Shown here: positions 6,367 to 14,284 of the stretch, one piece after another
Position numbering within the stretch: the first letter of the stretch is position 1
Layout of the letters: each line of letters starts with the position of its first letter
NCBI RefSeq assembly: GCF_020991325.1
Contig: NZ_JAJMLX010000014.1
Span: 1-34,957 of the forward strand
Reading direction: 5' to 3'
Source: Bordetella petrii
Lineage (GTDB): Bacteria; Pseudomonadota; Gammaproteobacteria; Burkholderiales; Burkholderiaceae_B
DNA length: 34,957 nucleotides
Program-made: the position numbers and the translations under genes
The notes under the pieces: model-generated
Databases searched by the model: none
Told to the model about the DNA's origin: nothing
Seen by the model: the letters and a program-made list of their open reading frames with translations, nothing else

Positions 6367-9300
6367 ATGGCCAAACCCGCCCTATCCCGCCTTTCCCGTC
6401 GTGCAGCCCCTGGCACACTAACCCAATCGTCGACGCTGAAGCAGGCCAAAGAGCGAACCCAGCGCATGCCGCGCGACGCGTCGGCCTGGCAGGACTTGGC
6501 TCGCCATCTGGGCAAGGCAGGCAGCCTGGAGCAGGCCAGGCAGGCCATAGGCACGGCCATCGATCTGGACCCCGACGATGCCGGATCTTGGGAAGTGCTT
6601 GCGAAGATAGAGATCTGGGCAACACGCGACGACCTCGCCGCCAAGCACTACCAGCATGCCCTGACCTTGAATGAGGGATTCCCGGATGCTCACCAGGGTC
6701 TGTCGGAAATTGCCTTCCGCAAGAACGACAACCAGGCCGCGCTGGCCCATGCGGATAGAGTGCTGGAACAAAGACCCCACGACGTCGCCGCCCTGTCGCG
6801 CAAGGTACAGGTACTGAGCCGCCTGTTCCGCTACCAGGAAGCCGCCGAGCTCTGCAGCCGCCTGATCCGCCAGGACCCCAAGAACCGGTATGTCCATTGG
6901 AACGACCTGGGCAACATCAAGCGCGATCTAGGCCTGCTGGATGAGGCGGTGGGCTGCTATGAAACCGCCGCATCCTTTACAAAGACCGACCCCGTACCGC
7001 TCTCCAACTGGCTGACGCTGTCCCACTACATTCCGCACAGGCAGCCCGAAGAGATCCTGGAACTGTGCAAGCGCTGGGCCGCCCAGTTCGCGCCCGACCA
7101 GGCCGCGCAACGCCCGGTTCCAGCGGACCGATCCGCCGGCCGGCCATTGCGCCTCGGGATGTATTCCGATGGATTCCGCCAGCATCCCGTAGGGGCAATG
7201 ACCACTCCTGCGCTGGAGCACCTGGTCAAGCTGGGCATCGAGATCTACGCCTACACAACCAGCAATGTGGTGGACAGCGTCACCACCCGGCTGAAAGCCA
7301 TTGCCAAGAAATGGACACCAATCGCCACGCTGCGCGACGAGCAACTGGCCCAATTGGTGCGCAAGGACCAGATCGACATTTTGATGGACCTGTCCGGCCA
7401 TAACGCGGGCAACCGCATCCGCACCATGACCCTGGGACCAGCCCCCGTACTGGTGAAATGGGTGGGCGGCCTGATCAACACAACCGGCGTCGAATCTATC
7501 GACTACCTGCTGAGCGACGGCATCGAGTCGCCCCCCGGTAGCGATACGATGTACACCGAAAAACTGATCCGCATGCCGGACGACTACATCTGCTATATGC
7601 CGCCGGCGCGCGTACCGGATGTAGGCCCCCTGCCCGCCCTGAAAGCCGGCCACATCACCTTTGGCTGCTTCAACAACCCCACCAAGATCAATGAAGTCAT
7701 CCTGGCCCAGTGGGCACGGCTGCTGCACGCGGTGCCCGGTTCGCGCCTGTTCTTGAAGGGCGGCGCTTTTGGCAGCGACGATCTGTGCCAACGCACGCTG
7801 GACGTCCTGGCCGACCATGGCATTACGCCCGATCGCGTCCGGCTCGAAGGACATTCGAAACACTACGAATTGTTCTCGCGCTACAACGAAGTCGACATCG
7901 CCCTGGACCCCTGGCCCTATTCCGGTGGCCTGACCACCTGCGAAGCCATGCTGATGGGCGTACCGGTAGTGACCCTGCCCGGCCCCACTTTCGCCGGCCG
8001 CCACTCGGCCACGCACCTGGTGAATGCGGGCATGCCCGAACTGGTGGCCGAAGACTGGGACCAGTACCACGCCCGCGCGCTGGAGCTGGTCAGCGACCTG
8101 CAAAGCCTGGCCACGATACGCAGCCACTTGAGACAGATCCTGCTGGACTCTCCAGTGTGCAACGGGCCCAAGTTCGCGCGCCACCTGGCCGACGCGTTGC
8201 GCGCCATCTGGCAAAGGTATTGTGAAGGAAAACCACCAGCGGCCCTGGCCTTCACGCCCCAGGGGCAACCCTGGTTCGAAGATGACGACGCGCCCATGAC
8301 GCTGACCCACCCTGAACCCGAACCCGACGCAGAAGCTCGCGCCTTCCACTTCGCCTTCGAAGGCCGGATAGTGACTGTGGATCATGGCGGCGTGCTGGTG
8401 CGCAGCACGAAGTTTCCCGCCTTGCATAAACTGGGCGCGCTTTCCACGGTGGCCATCGACCCTGCCAGCACGATCGCGAATGCCGAGCGCTTGAAGCAGG
8501 AAAACGCCCTGCAGCACTATCAAGCCCATTTCGTCCTGGCGGATGGCGAACCCACGGTATTACATGCGTGCCTGGACGCCGCGCTGAGCGGCACCCTGGA
8601 ACCCCTGCCCGCCGAGCAGCAGCCGGCGGCATCGCGCACGGGCGCCGCCGTGTTGGCGAAGCTGCCAATTTCCTCGGCATGCCTCGACGGAATCGACGGA
8701 CTGGACCGGATAGACTGGCTGGTGCTGGATGATGCCCACGACAACTTGAAGCTACTGCGCGGCGCAGCGACACGGTTGTCAGACACTTTGCTGGTTCAGG
8801 TCCGGATCCGCTATGCGCCGCTGTACCGGAACCAGCCCAGCCTGGAAGCCACCGCGGCATTGCTGGCCGCGCATGGGCTAAGCCTGCTGCGGCTGGACAA
8901 CGCACAATACGCCCTGTGTACGGCCTCGGACCAATTGTCGAACGCCGGCTATGATGGCTCGCAATTGTTGGCCGCCGATGCCATCTTTGTGCCCGACGGG
9001 GCACGCCTTCAGGCCATGGACGACAACCGGCGCCTGAAGCTGGCGTTTATCGCGCAGGCGGGTTATGGGCTGACCGATTATGCATTCGATGTATTGAAGC
9101 GCATCGATGCGGATACGGCACAGCACTTCCTGGACAGCCTGGACACCTTGCCCAACGGTGCGCGCCTGCCGGCGCCCGCGGCTGCGGCTGCCGAGCCACG
9201 CCCCGAGGCCCGGCCCATGCCGGTCGGCCGGCAACCGGTAGTTGCTCCGCCGCTGGCGCCGGTGGATATCGCCAAACTTACCGAGACCATTCCGCTGGTG

Positions 9301-9873
9301 CCGCATATGGAGCCCGAAGGCCGGGCTTTGCTGGAGGAATGCCTGGCCCGGGCCAGCATTTTTCTTGAATATGGGTCGGGTGGAAGTTCGGTCATGGCCG
9401 CCGGCACCGGTGTACGGAAAATCTACTCGGTGGATTCCGACCAGCCGTTCTTGAAAGCCGTACAGGCCCGCATCCAGCAATCCGGAGGCGATAGCTCGAA
9501 GTATGTGCCGATCTATATCAACATCGGCCCCACGGGGGCCTGGGGCAGGCCTTCCGATCGCGCCAGCGCGTCGCTGTGGCCCGCCTACGCCAGCGAGCCG
9601 TGGTCAGTGATGGGCAAACATCAGCAGGCGCCCGATCTGATTTTGATCGACGGACGTTTCCGGGTGGCATCATTCCTGGCGTCGGTGCTGTTTGCGCCTG
9701 TCGGCTGCACGATTCTGTTCGACGACTACTTCGACCGGCCGGGTTATCACGTCGTGGAGCAGTACCTCAAGCCGATCCGCGCGGCGGGCCGCATGGCGCA
9801 ATTCGTCGTCGGCTCTGAACGTCCCCAGGGCCTGGTGCAAGAACTGCTGCGCTACTGCACGGATCCCGCCTGA
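6367..9873 (+). CDS. TPR / GT41 (OGT-SPINDLY type) glycosyltransferase fused to FkbM-like and methyltransferase-like domains; probable flagellin modification
   Basis: A 1168-residue protein from ATG 6367; an in-frame TTG at 6334 is less likely, and neither start has a clear ribosome site. About residues 35-215 are TPR-type helices. About 260-620 form a GT41 glycosyltransferase domain. Positions equivalent to key OGT residues can be matched: His273 in SDGFRQHPVGAM, Lys440 in FNNPTKINEV and Asp514 in DIALDPWPYSGGLTTCEAML. About 660-900 resemble FkbM methyltransferases (VLDDAHDNLKLLRGA) but lack a clean glycine-rich SAM loop. About 965-1165 form another class I methyltransferase-like domain with FLEYGSGGSS (motif I), VDSD and LILIDGRFR. 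No signal peptide or membrane segment, so cytoplasmic. Its place right after fliC suggests it glycosylates flagellin before export; that role is inferred. The sugar donor cannot be told from sequence. Confidence 0.88.
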   Translation: MAKPALSRLSRRAAPGTLTQSSTLKQAKERTQRMPRDASAWQDLARHLGKAGSLEQARQAIGTAIDLDPDDAGSWEVLAKIEIWATRDDLAAKHYQHALTLNEGFPDAHQGLSEIAFRKNDNQAALAHADRVLEQRPHDVAALSRKVQVLSRLFRYQEAAELCSRLIRQDPKNRYVHWNDLGNIKRDLGLLDEAVGCYETAASFTKTDPVPLSNWLTLSHYIPHRQPEEILELCKRWAAQFAPDQAAQRPVPADRSAGRPLRLGMYSDGFRQHPVGAMTTPALEHLVKLGIEIYAYTTSNVVDSVTTRLKAIAKKWTPIATLRDEQLAQLVRKDQIDILMDLSGHNAGNRIRTMTLGPAPVLVKWVGGLINTTGVESIDYLLSDGIESPPGSDTMYTEKLIRMPDDYICYMPPARVPDVGPLPALKAGHITFGCFNNPTKINEVILAQWARLLHAVPGSRLFLKGGAFGSDDLCQRTLDVLADHGITPDRVRLEGHSKHYELFSRYNEVDIALDPWPYSGGLTTCEAMLMGVPVVTLPGPTFAGRHSATHLVNAGMPELVAEDWDQYHARALELVSDLQSLATIRSHLRQILLDSPVCNGPKFARHLADALRAIWQRYCEGKPPAALAFTPQGQPWFEDDDAPMTLTHPEPEPDAEARAFHFAFEGRIVTVDHGGVLVRSTKFPALHKLGALSTVAIDPASTIANAERLKQENALQHYQAHFVLADGEPTVLHACLDAALSGTLEPLPAEQQPAASRTGAAVLAKLPISSACLDGIDGLDRIDWLVLDDAHDNLKLLRGAATRLSDTLLVQVRIRYAPLYRNQPSLEATAALLAAHGLSLLRLDNAQYALCTASDQLSNAGYDGSQLLAADAIFVPDGARLQAMDDNRRLKLAFIAQAGYGLTDYAFDVLKRIDADTAQHFLDSLDTLPNGARLPAPAAAAAEPRPEARPMPVGRQPVVAPPLAPVDIAKLTETIPLVPHMEPEGRALLEECLARASIFLEYGSGGSSVMAAGTGVRKIYSVDSDQPFLKAVQARIQQSGGDSSKYVPIYINIGPTGAWGRPSDRASASLWPAYASEPWSVMGKHQQAPDLILIDGRFRVASFLASVLFAPVGCTILFDDYFDRPGYHVVEQYLKPIRAAGRMAQFVVGSERPQGLVQELLRYCTDPA

Positions 9874-9896
9874 GCGATCCTGACTCGCGAAAGCTC

Positions 9897-9928
9897 AACG
9901 GCCGATGCATGCATCGGCCGTTTTCTTT
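9897..9928 (+). terminator. Terminator after the glycosyltransferase gene
   Basis: AACGGCCGATGC and GCATCGGCCGTT form part of a perfect 26-bp palindrome (9897-9922) followed by TTTCTTT. It lies 23 bp after the stop codon and separates the flagellin/glycosyltransferase region from brnTA. Confidence 0.9.
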
Positions 9929-10085
9929 GGCCGACCATCTGATTCCGGTTGTTGTCTTGTCGGTAGAGTCCGAAGCATGGATAGAGACAAATGCGCTGCC
10001 AAACATGCTGACGGCGTTCATACCGGTGAATAAGATCAGCGGCTTCGGGCTGCGCATACATTCATGTCTCTCCGATCGTCGCGCC

Positions 10086-10121
10086 TTGAATGAATTAATT
10101 ATTGTAGCTACACTAATAATG
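10086..10121 (+). promoter_or_regulatory. Candidate brnTA promoter with overlapping palindromic operator
   Basis: TTGAAT (10086-10091), a 17-bp spacer and TACACT (10109-10114) form a plausible sigma-70 promoter. The perfect 10-bp palindrome TGTAGCTACA (10103-10112) overlaps the spacer and -10. BrnA antitoxins are known to repress their own promoters, so this is a candidate BrnA operator. The predicted transcript start would fall near the brnT ATG (10119), which has no ribosome site, so translation may be nearly leaderless. Confidence 0.5.
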
Positions 10122-10385
10122 TACATCATCTTCGATCCCGTCAAGGATCGCGCCAATCGCCTGAAACACGGCGCGTCACTGGCGTTGGCTCGACAGTTTG
10201 AATGGGAAGATGCCCTGATATGGGAAGATCGGCGCCACGATTACGGCGAGCTGCGCATGATTGCCCTCGGATACGTAGGCCACCGATTGCATTATGTTGT
10301 ATTTGTTGATCGACTCGAACAACGACGCATCGTCAGTCTGCGCAAAGCAAATCTAAGAGAGATTCAGAGATATGCCGAAGCTTAA
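10119..10385 (+). CDS. brnT: BrnT-family toxin of a type II toxin-antitoxin system
   Basis: BrnT toxins are RelE-like ribonucleases that block translation. The 88-residue protein has the family pattern from its start: MYIIFDPVKDRANRLKHGAS, a central WEDALIWEDRRHDYGELRMIALG and a terminal RRIVSLRKANLREIQRYAEA. I chose the ATG at 10119 because the family begins at this FDP-K-N-KHG motif; the frame stays open further upstream but does not resemble BrnT. It overlaps brnA by 14 bp. The region from about 9940 to 10400 is more AT-rich than its neighbours, in keeping with horizontal acquisition. Confidence 0.92.
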   Translation: MYIIFDPVKDRANRLKHGASLALARQFEWEDALIWEDRRHDYGELRMIALGYVGHRLHYVVFVDRLEQRRIVSLRKANLREIQRYAEA

Positions 10386-10644
10386 GCCAGGGACAATTCT
10401 TCCCACCCCGGAAGAGAACGAAATCATCAATCGCGGCATCAAGGCAGACCCCGATGCCCCCGAGGCCACGGAAGCGGATCTTGCCCGAGCGCGCAAGCCC
10501 GGACGGCCGCCAGCGGCGCGTACCAAAGTGCAATTGACCGTGCGATACGACCGCGATGTGGTCGAAGCCTTCAAGGCAGGCGGCCCAGGGTGGCAGACGC
10601 GCATGAATGACGTGCTGCGCAACTGGCTACGGCGCCGCGCGTGA
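10372..10644 (+). CDS. brnA: BrnA-family antitoxin
   Basis: A 90-residue protein that would bind and neutralise BrnT and repress the operon. The N-terminal half is the charged toxin-binding part (PEENEIINRGIKADPDAPE); residues about 42-90 form a ribbon-helix-helix-like DNA-binding part with GRPPAARTKVQLTVRYDRDV and a C-terminal helix MNDVLRNWLRRRA. It starts inside the end of brnT (14-bp overlap), with purine-rich AGAGA just upstream. The toxin-first order is typical for brnTA. Confidence 0.92.
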   Translation: MPKLKPGTILPTPEENEIINRGIKADPDAPEATEADLARARKPGRPPAARTKVQLTVRYDRDVVEAFKAGGPGWQTRMNDVLRNWLRRRA

Positions 10645-10658
10645 AGACACCTGGCAAG

Positions 10659-10688
10659 AAAGAGGCCGCCCAAAGGCGGCCTCTTTCC
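10659..10688. terminator. Bidirectional terminator between brnA and lpdA
   Basis: AAAGAGGCCGCC (10659-10670) pairs perfectly with GGCGGCCTCTTT (10675-10686) around a CAAA loop. T-runs flank the stem on both strands, so it can end brnTA from the left and aceEF-lpdA from the right. Confidence 0.92.
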
Positions 10689-10704
10689 ATTGCAACAAAA
10701 CCTG

Positions 10705-12543
10705 CTACTTCTTCCGCGCCGGCGGCAGGTCGGTGCAGACGCCTTCCGCGACTTCGGCGGCCATGCCCACTGATTCGCCCAGCGTGGGGTGCGGGTGGAT
10801 GGTCTTGCCGATGTCGACCATGTCGGCGCCCATCTCGATGGCCAGCGCGATTTCGCTGATCAGGTCGCCGGCGTGGGTGCCAACGATGCCGCCGCCCAGG
10901 ATGCGGTGCGTGTCGGCGTCGAACAGCAGCTTGGTGAAGCCCTCGTCGCGGCCGTTGGCGATGGCGCGGCCAGACGCGGCCCAGGGGAACAGGCCTTTCT
11001 CGACCTTGATGCCCTGCTTCTTGGCTTCGTCTTCGGTCAGGCCCACCCAGGCCACTTCGGGGTCGGTATAGGCCACCGACGGGATGACGCGGGCGTCGAA
11101 GAACGACTTCTGGCCGGCGGCGGCTTCGGCGGCTACATGGCCTTCATGCACGGCCTTGTGCGCCAGCATGGGCTGGCCGACGATGTCGCCGATGGCGTAG
11201 ATGTGGGGCACGTTGGTGCGCATCTGCTTGTCGACTTCGATGAAACCGCGCTCGGTGACGGCGATGCCGGCCTTGTCCGCGCCGATTTTCTTGCCGTTGG
11301 GGCTGCGGCCCACGGCTTGCAGCACCAGGTCGTAGCGTTGCGGTTCCTTGGGAGCGCCCTCGCCTTCGAAGCTGACGTAGATGCCGTCTTTCTTGGCCTC
11401 GGCGCCTACGGTCTTGGTCTTGAGCATGATGTTGTCGAAGCGCGGCGCGTTCATCTTCTGCCACACCTTGACCAGGTCGCGGTCGGCGCCCTGCATCAGG
11501 CCGTCCAGCATTTCCACCACGTCCAGACGCGCGCCCAGCGTGGAGTACACCGTGCCCATTTCCAGGCCGATGATGCCGCCGCCGACGATCAGCATTTTCT
11601 TCGGGATCGAGCGCAGCTGCAGTGCCCCGGTGGAATCGACGATGCGCTCGTCGTCCGGCAGGAACGGCAGCTTCACCGACTGGCTGCCGGCGGCGATGAT
11701 GGCGTTCTTGAAGCGGATGGTCTGGGTCTTGCCGTCGGCGCCCTTCACGGCCAGGTGCTGCGGGTCGGCGAACTCGCCCACGCCGGTGACCACCTTGACC
11801 TTGCGCGCCTTCGCCATGCCGGCCAGGCCGCCGGTGAGCTTGGCCACCACGCTGTCTTTGTAGCCGCGCAGCTTGTCCAGGTCGATCTTGGGTTCGCCGA
11901 AGCTGATGCCGTGCGCGGCCAGGGCGCGCGCCTCGTCGATGACGGCGGCGTTGTGCAGCAGGGCCTTGGACGGGATGCAGCCCACGTTCAGGCAGACCCC
12001 GCCCAGGGTGTCGTAGCGTTCGACCAGCACGGTGGACAGGCCCAGGTCGGCGGCACGGAAGGCGGCGGAATAGCCGCCGGGGCCGGCGCCCAGGACCAGC
12101 ACGTCGCATTCGAGGTCGGCGGAGCCGCTGTATTGGGCGGCTGGGGCCGCAGGCTGGCTCTTGGCGGCAGCCGGTTGTTCTTTCTGCGGCGCTTTCTCTT
12201 TGCTTTCGGAGTCTGACACCCTTTGGGAGCCAGACTCCTGGGACGTTTTCTCGGCCTGCGCAGCGGGCTTGGCGTCCTTCGATTCGCCCGCCGATTCAGA
12301 TTCGCCGGCCTCGATTTCCAGGATCACCTTACCCTCGGCGACCTTGTCGCCCACCTTCACCTTCACCGACTTCACCACCCCGCCGGCAGACGACGGAATT
12401 TCCATCGAGGCCTTGTCCGACTCCACCGTGATCAGGCTTTGTTCCGCCTTGATCGTGTCGCCTTCCGATACCAGCACCTCGATGACTTCCACTTCCTTGA
12501 AGTCGCCAATGTCCGGAACCTTGATTTCCACGAGTTTGCTCAT
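10705..12543 (-). CDS. lpdA: Dihydrolipoyl dehydrogenase (E3) with N-terminal lipoyl domain
   Basis: E3 reoxidises dihydrolipoamide of the pyruvate dehydrogenase complex with FAD and NAD+. The 612-residue protein starts at [13 protein letters not shown] (ATG 12541-12543). Residues 1-80 are a lipoyl domain with Lys44 in [12 protein letters not shown] flexible Ala/Glu/Ser linker runs to about 140, then the flavoprotein: FAD motif [11 protein letters not shown] (151-161), the redox pair C184/C189 in [13 protein letters not shown], the NAD motif [11 protein letters not shown], and the dimerisation end with HPHPTLGES carrying the catalytic His-Glu pair. It starts 10 bp after the aceF stop. Its first 339 bp are almost identical to those of aceF. 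Lipoyl-E3 fusions are known in Neisseria and Cupriavidus. Confidence 0.97.
   Translation of the reverse strand: MSKLVEIKVPDIGDFKEVEVIEVLVSEGDTIKAEQSLITVESDKASMEIPSSAGGVVKSVKVKVGDKVAEGKVILEIEAGESESAGESKDAKPAAQAEKTSQESGSQRVSDSESKEKAPQKEQPAAAKSQPAAPAAQYSGSADLECDVLVLGAGPGGYSAAFRAADLGLSTVLVERYDTLGGVCLNVGCIPSKALLHNAAVIDEARALAAHGISFGEPKIDLDKLRGYKDSVVAKLTGGLAGMAKARKVKVVTGVGEFADPQHLAVKGADGKTQTIRFKNAIIAAGSQSVKLPFLPDDERIVDSTGALQLRSIPKKMLIVGGGIIGLEMGTVYSTLGARLDVVEMLDGLMQGADRDLVKVWQKMNAPRFDNIMLKTKTVGAEAKKDGIYVSFEGEGAPKEPQRYDLVLQAVGRSPNGKKIGADKAGIAVTERGFIEVDKQMRTNVPHIYAIGDIVGQPMLAHKAVHEGHVAAEAAAGQKSFFDARVIPSVAYTDPEVAWVGLTEDEAKKQGIKVEKGLFPWAASGRAIANGRDEGFTKLLFDADTHRILGGGIVGTHAGDLISEIALAIEMGADMVDIGKTIHPHPTLGESVGMAAEVAEGVCTDLPPARKK
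12205..12543 (-). repeat. Copy 1 of 339-bp near-identical repeat (lpdA 5' end)
   Basis: The lipoyl domain and start of the linker of lpdA. Compared base by base with 13934-14272 (constant offset 1729) I found a single difference, C at 12230 against T at 13959. The identity includes synonymous positions and ends exactly at the start codon. This points to recent gene conversion or duplication rather than selection on protein sequence. Confidence 0.95.
12208..12238. repeat. Palindromic repeat element inside the lpdA linker
   Basis: GGAGTCTGAC (12208-12217) and GCCAGACTCC (12229-12238) form a hairpin with one wobble or mismatch. It resembles the intergenic GGTGTCTGGC elements near 20590-20742 and 24155, but is in frame and encodes [10 protein letters not shown] in the flexible linker. 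Confidence 0.65.
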
Positions 12544-12553
12544 AGGGCCCCCG

Positions 12554-14272
12554 TTACAGCGCGATGCGGCGGAAGTCGGCCAGCAGCTGGCCCAGGTACG
12601 CGTTGAAGCGCGCGGCGGCGGCGCCGTCGATGACACGGTGGTCGTACGACAGCGACAGCGGCACGATCAGGCGCGGCACGAACTGCTTGCCGTCCCATAC
12701 CGGCTTGTGGGCCGAACGCGACACCCCCAGGATGGCGACTTCGGGCGCGTTGATGATGGGCGTGAAATGCGTGCCGCCGATGCCGCCCAGCGACGAAATC
12801 GAGAAGCAGCCGCCCTGCATTTCGGCCGGAGAAATCTTGCCCTCGCGGGCCTTCTTGGACAGGTCGCCCATTTCCTTGGCGATTTCCAGGATGCCCTTCT
12901 TGTCGGCATCGCGGATCACCGGCACCACCAGCCCGTTGGGCGTGTCGGCGGCGAAGCCGATATGGTAGTACTGCTTGTAGACCAGTTGGTCGCCGTCCAG
13001 CGAGGCATTGAACTCGGGGAACTTCTTCAGCGCCGCCACCACGGCCTTGATCAGGAAGGCCAGCATGGTGACTTTGACACCGGCTTTCTCGTTCTCTTTG
13101 TTCAGCGTGACGCGCAGCGCTTCCAGATCGGTGATGTCCGCCTCGTCGTTGTTGGTGACGTGCGGGATCATGACCCAGTTGCGGTGCAGGTTGGCACCGG
13201 AAATTTTCTTGATGCGCGACAGCGGCTTGGCTTCGATCGGGCCGAACTTGGTGAAATCGACCTTGGGCCACGGCAGCAGGCCCAGCGCGGCGCCATCCGC
13301 GCCGCCAGCAGCGGCGGCCGGAGCGGCCAGGGCCTGCTTCACGAAGGCGCGCACGTCATCGGCGGTGATGCGGTCTTTGCGGCCCGAGCCCTTGACCTTG
13401 CTGAGGTTCACGCCCAGTTCGCGCGCGAACTTGCGCACCGACGGCGAAGCATGCGGCAACTGGCCGGGCTTCAGGTCGGGATCTTCCAGCGCGGCGGCAG
13501 GGGCTGGCTTGCTGGCGGGCTGGGGAGCGTCGGCCGTAGCGGATTTTTCCTGGCCGCTGGCAGCCGGTTTTTCCTGCGCCGCCTTTTCCTGGGCCGGCGC
13601 CTCGGCCTTGGCCGGAGCAGCGTCCTGCCCTTCCACCACCACGATCGACGTGCCCTTGGCGACCTTGTCGCCCACCTTGACCTTCACTTCCTTGACCACG
13701 CCGCCCGCCGAGGCGGGGATTTCCATCGAGGCCTTGTCGGACTCGACCGTGATCAGGCTTTGCTCGGCCTTGATGGTATCGCCCACGGCGACCATGACTT
13801 CGATGACTTCCACTTCCTTGAAGTCGCCGATGTCGGGCACGGTAATGTCGGTGATGCCGCCGGATGCGGCCGGCTTGGCATCGCCGGATTCGCCTTCGGC
13901 GGGGGCCTGCTCTTGAGAGGCCTTCTCTTTGGATTCGGAGTCTGACACCCTTTGGGAGTCAGACTCCTGGGACGTTTTCTCGGCCTGCGCAGCGGGCTTG
14001 GCGTCCTTCGATTCGCCCGCCGATTCAGATTCGCCGGCCTCGATTTCCAGGATCACCTTACCCTCGGCGACCTTGTCGCCCACCTTCACCTTCACCGACT
14101 TCACCACCCCGCCGGCAGACGACGGAATTTCCATCGAGGCCTTGTCCGACTCCACCGTGATCAGGCTTTGTTCCGCCTTGATCGTGTCGCCTTCCGATAC
14201 CAGCACCTCGATGACTTCCACTTCCTTGAAGTCGCCAATGTCCGGAACCTTGATTTCCACGAGTTTGCTCAT
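12554..14272 (-). CDS. aceF: Pyruvate dehydrogenase E2, dihydrolipoyl acetyltransferase
   Basis: E2 moves the acetyl group from E1 through lipoyl-lysine to coenzyme A and forms the core of the complex. The 572-residue protein has two lipoyl domains (about 1-80 with Lys44; about 138-215 with Lys180), joined by Ala/Glu/Lys-rich linkers. A subunit-binding domain lies at about 274-312 ([19 protein letters not shown]), and the catalytic acetyltransferase at about 340-572, with the active-site SYDHRVIDG (His545, Asp549). The start at ATG 14270-14272 lies 12 bp after aceE. The first lipoyl block is nearly identical to that of lpdA, while the second is diverged. Confidence 0.97.
   Translation of the reverse strand: MSKLVEIKVPDIGDFKEVEVIEVLVSEGDTIKAEQSLITVESDKASMEIPSSAGGVVKSVKVKVGDKVAEGKVILEIEAGESESAGESKDAKPAAQAEKTSQESDSQRVSDSESKEKASQEQAPAEGESGDAKPAASGGITDITVPDIGDFKEVEVIEVMVAVGDTIKAEQSLITVESDKASMEIPASAGGVVKEVKVKVGDKVAKGTSIVVVEGQDAAPAKAEAPAQEKAAQEKPAASGQEKSATADAPQPASKPAPAAALEDPDLKPGQLPHASPSVRKFARELGVNLSKVKGSGRKDRITADDVRAFVKQALAAPAAAAGGADGAALGLLPWPKVDFTKFGPIEAKPLSRIKKISGANLHRNWVMIPHVTNNDEADITDLEALRVTLNKENEKAGVKVTMLAFLIKAVVAALKKFPEFNASLDGDQLVYKQYYHIGFAADTPNGLVVPVIRDADKKGILEIAKEMGDLSKKAREGKISPAEMQGGCFSISSLGGIGGTHFTPIINAPEVAILGVSRSAHKPVWDGKQFVPRLIVPLSLSYDHRVIDGAAAARFNAYLGQLLADFRRIAL
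13934..14272 (-). repeat. Copy 2 of 339-bp near-identical repeat (aceF 5' end)
   Basis: The first lipoyl domain and linker start of aceF, the partner of 12205-12543 with one mismatch (13959). The two lie in the same orientation 1.7 kb apart, so recombination between them could delete the rest of aceF, leaving a single lipoyl-E3 gene. Confidence 0.95.
13937..13967. repeat. Palindromic repeat element inside the aceF linker
   Basis: GGAGTCTGAC (13937-13946) and GTCAGACTCC (13958-13967) are a perfect 10-bp inverted repeat with an 11-base loop. It lies in frame in the linker after the first lipoyl domain and encodes [10 protein letters not shown]. It resembles the intergenic GGTGTCTGGC elements elsewhere in the window. 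Confidence 0.65.
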
Positions 14273-14284
14273 GTCTGTCTACCT

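Noticed and set aside
9930-10118. Possible small gene or toxin-gene extension upstream of brnT
   Set aside because: The frame is open, but the 70 extra residues do not resemble BrnT, and no ribosome site or homology supports a separate gene.
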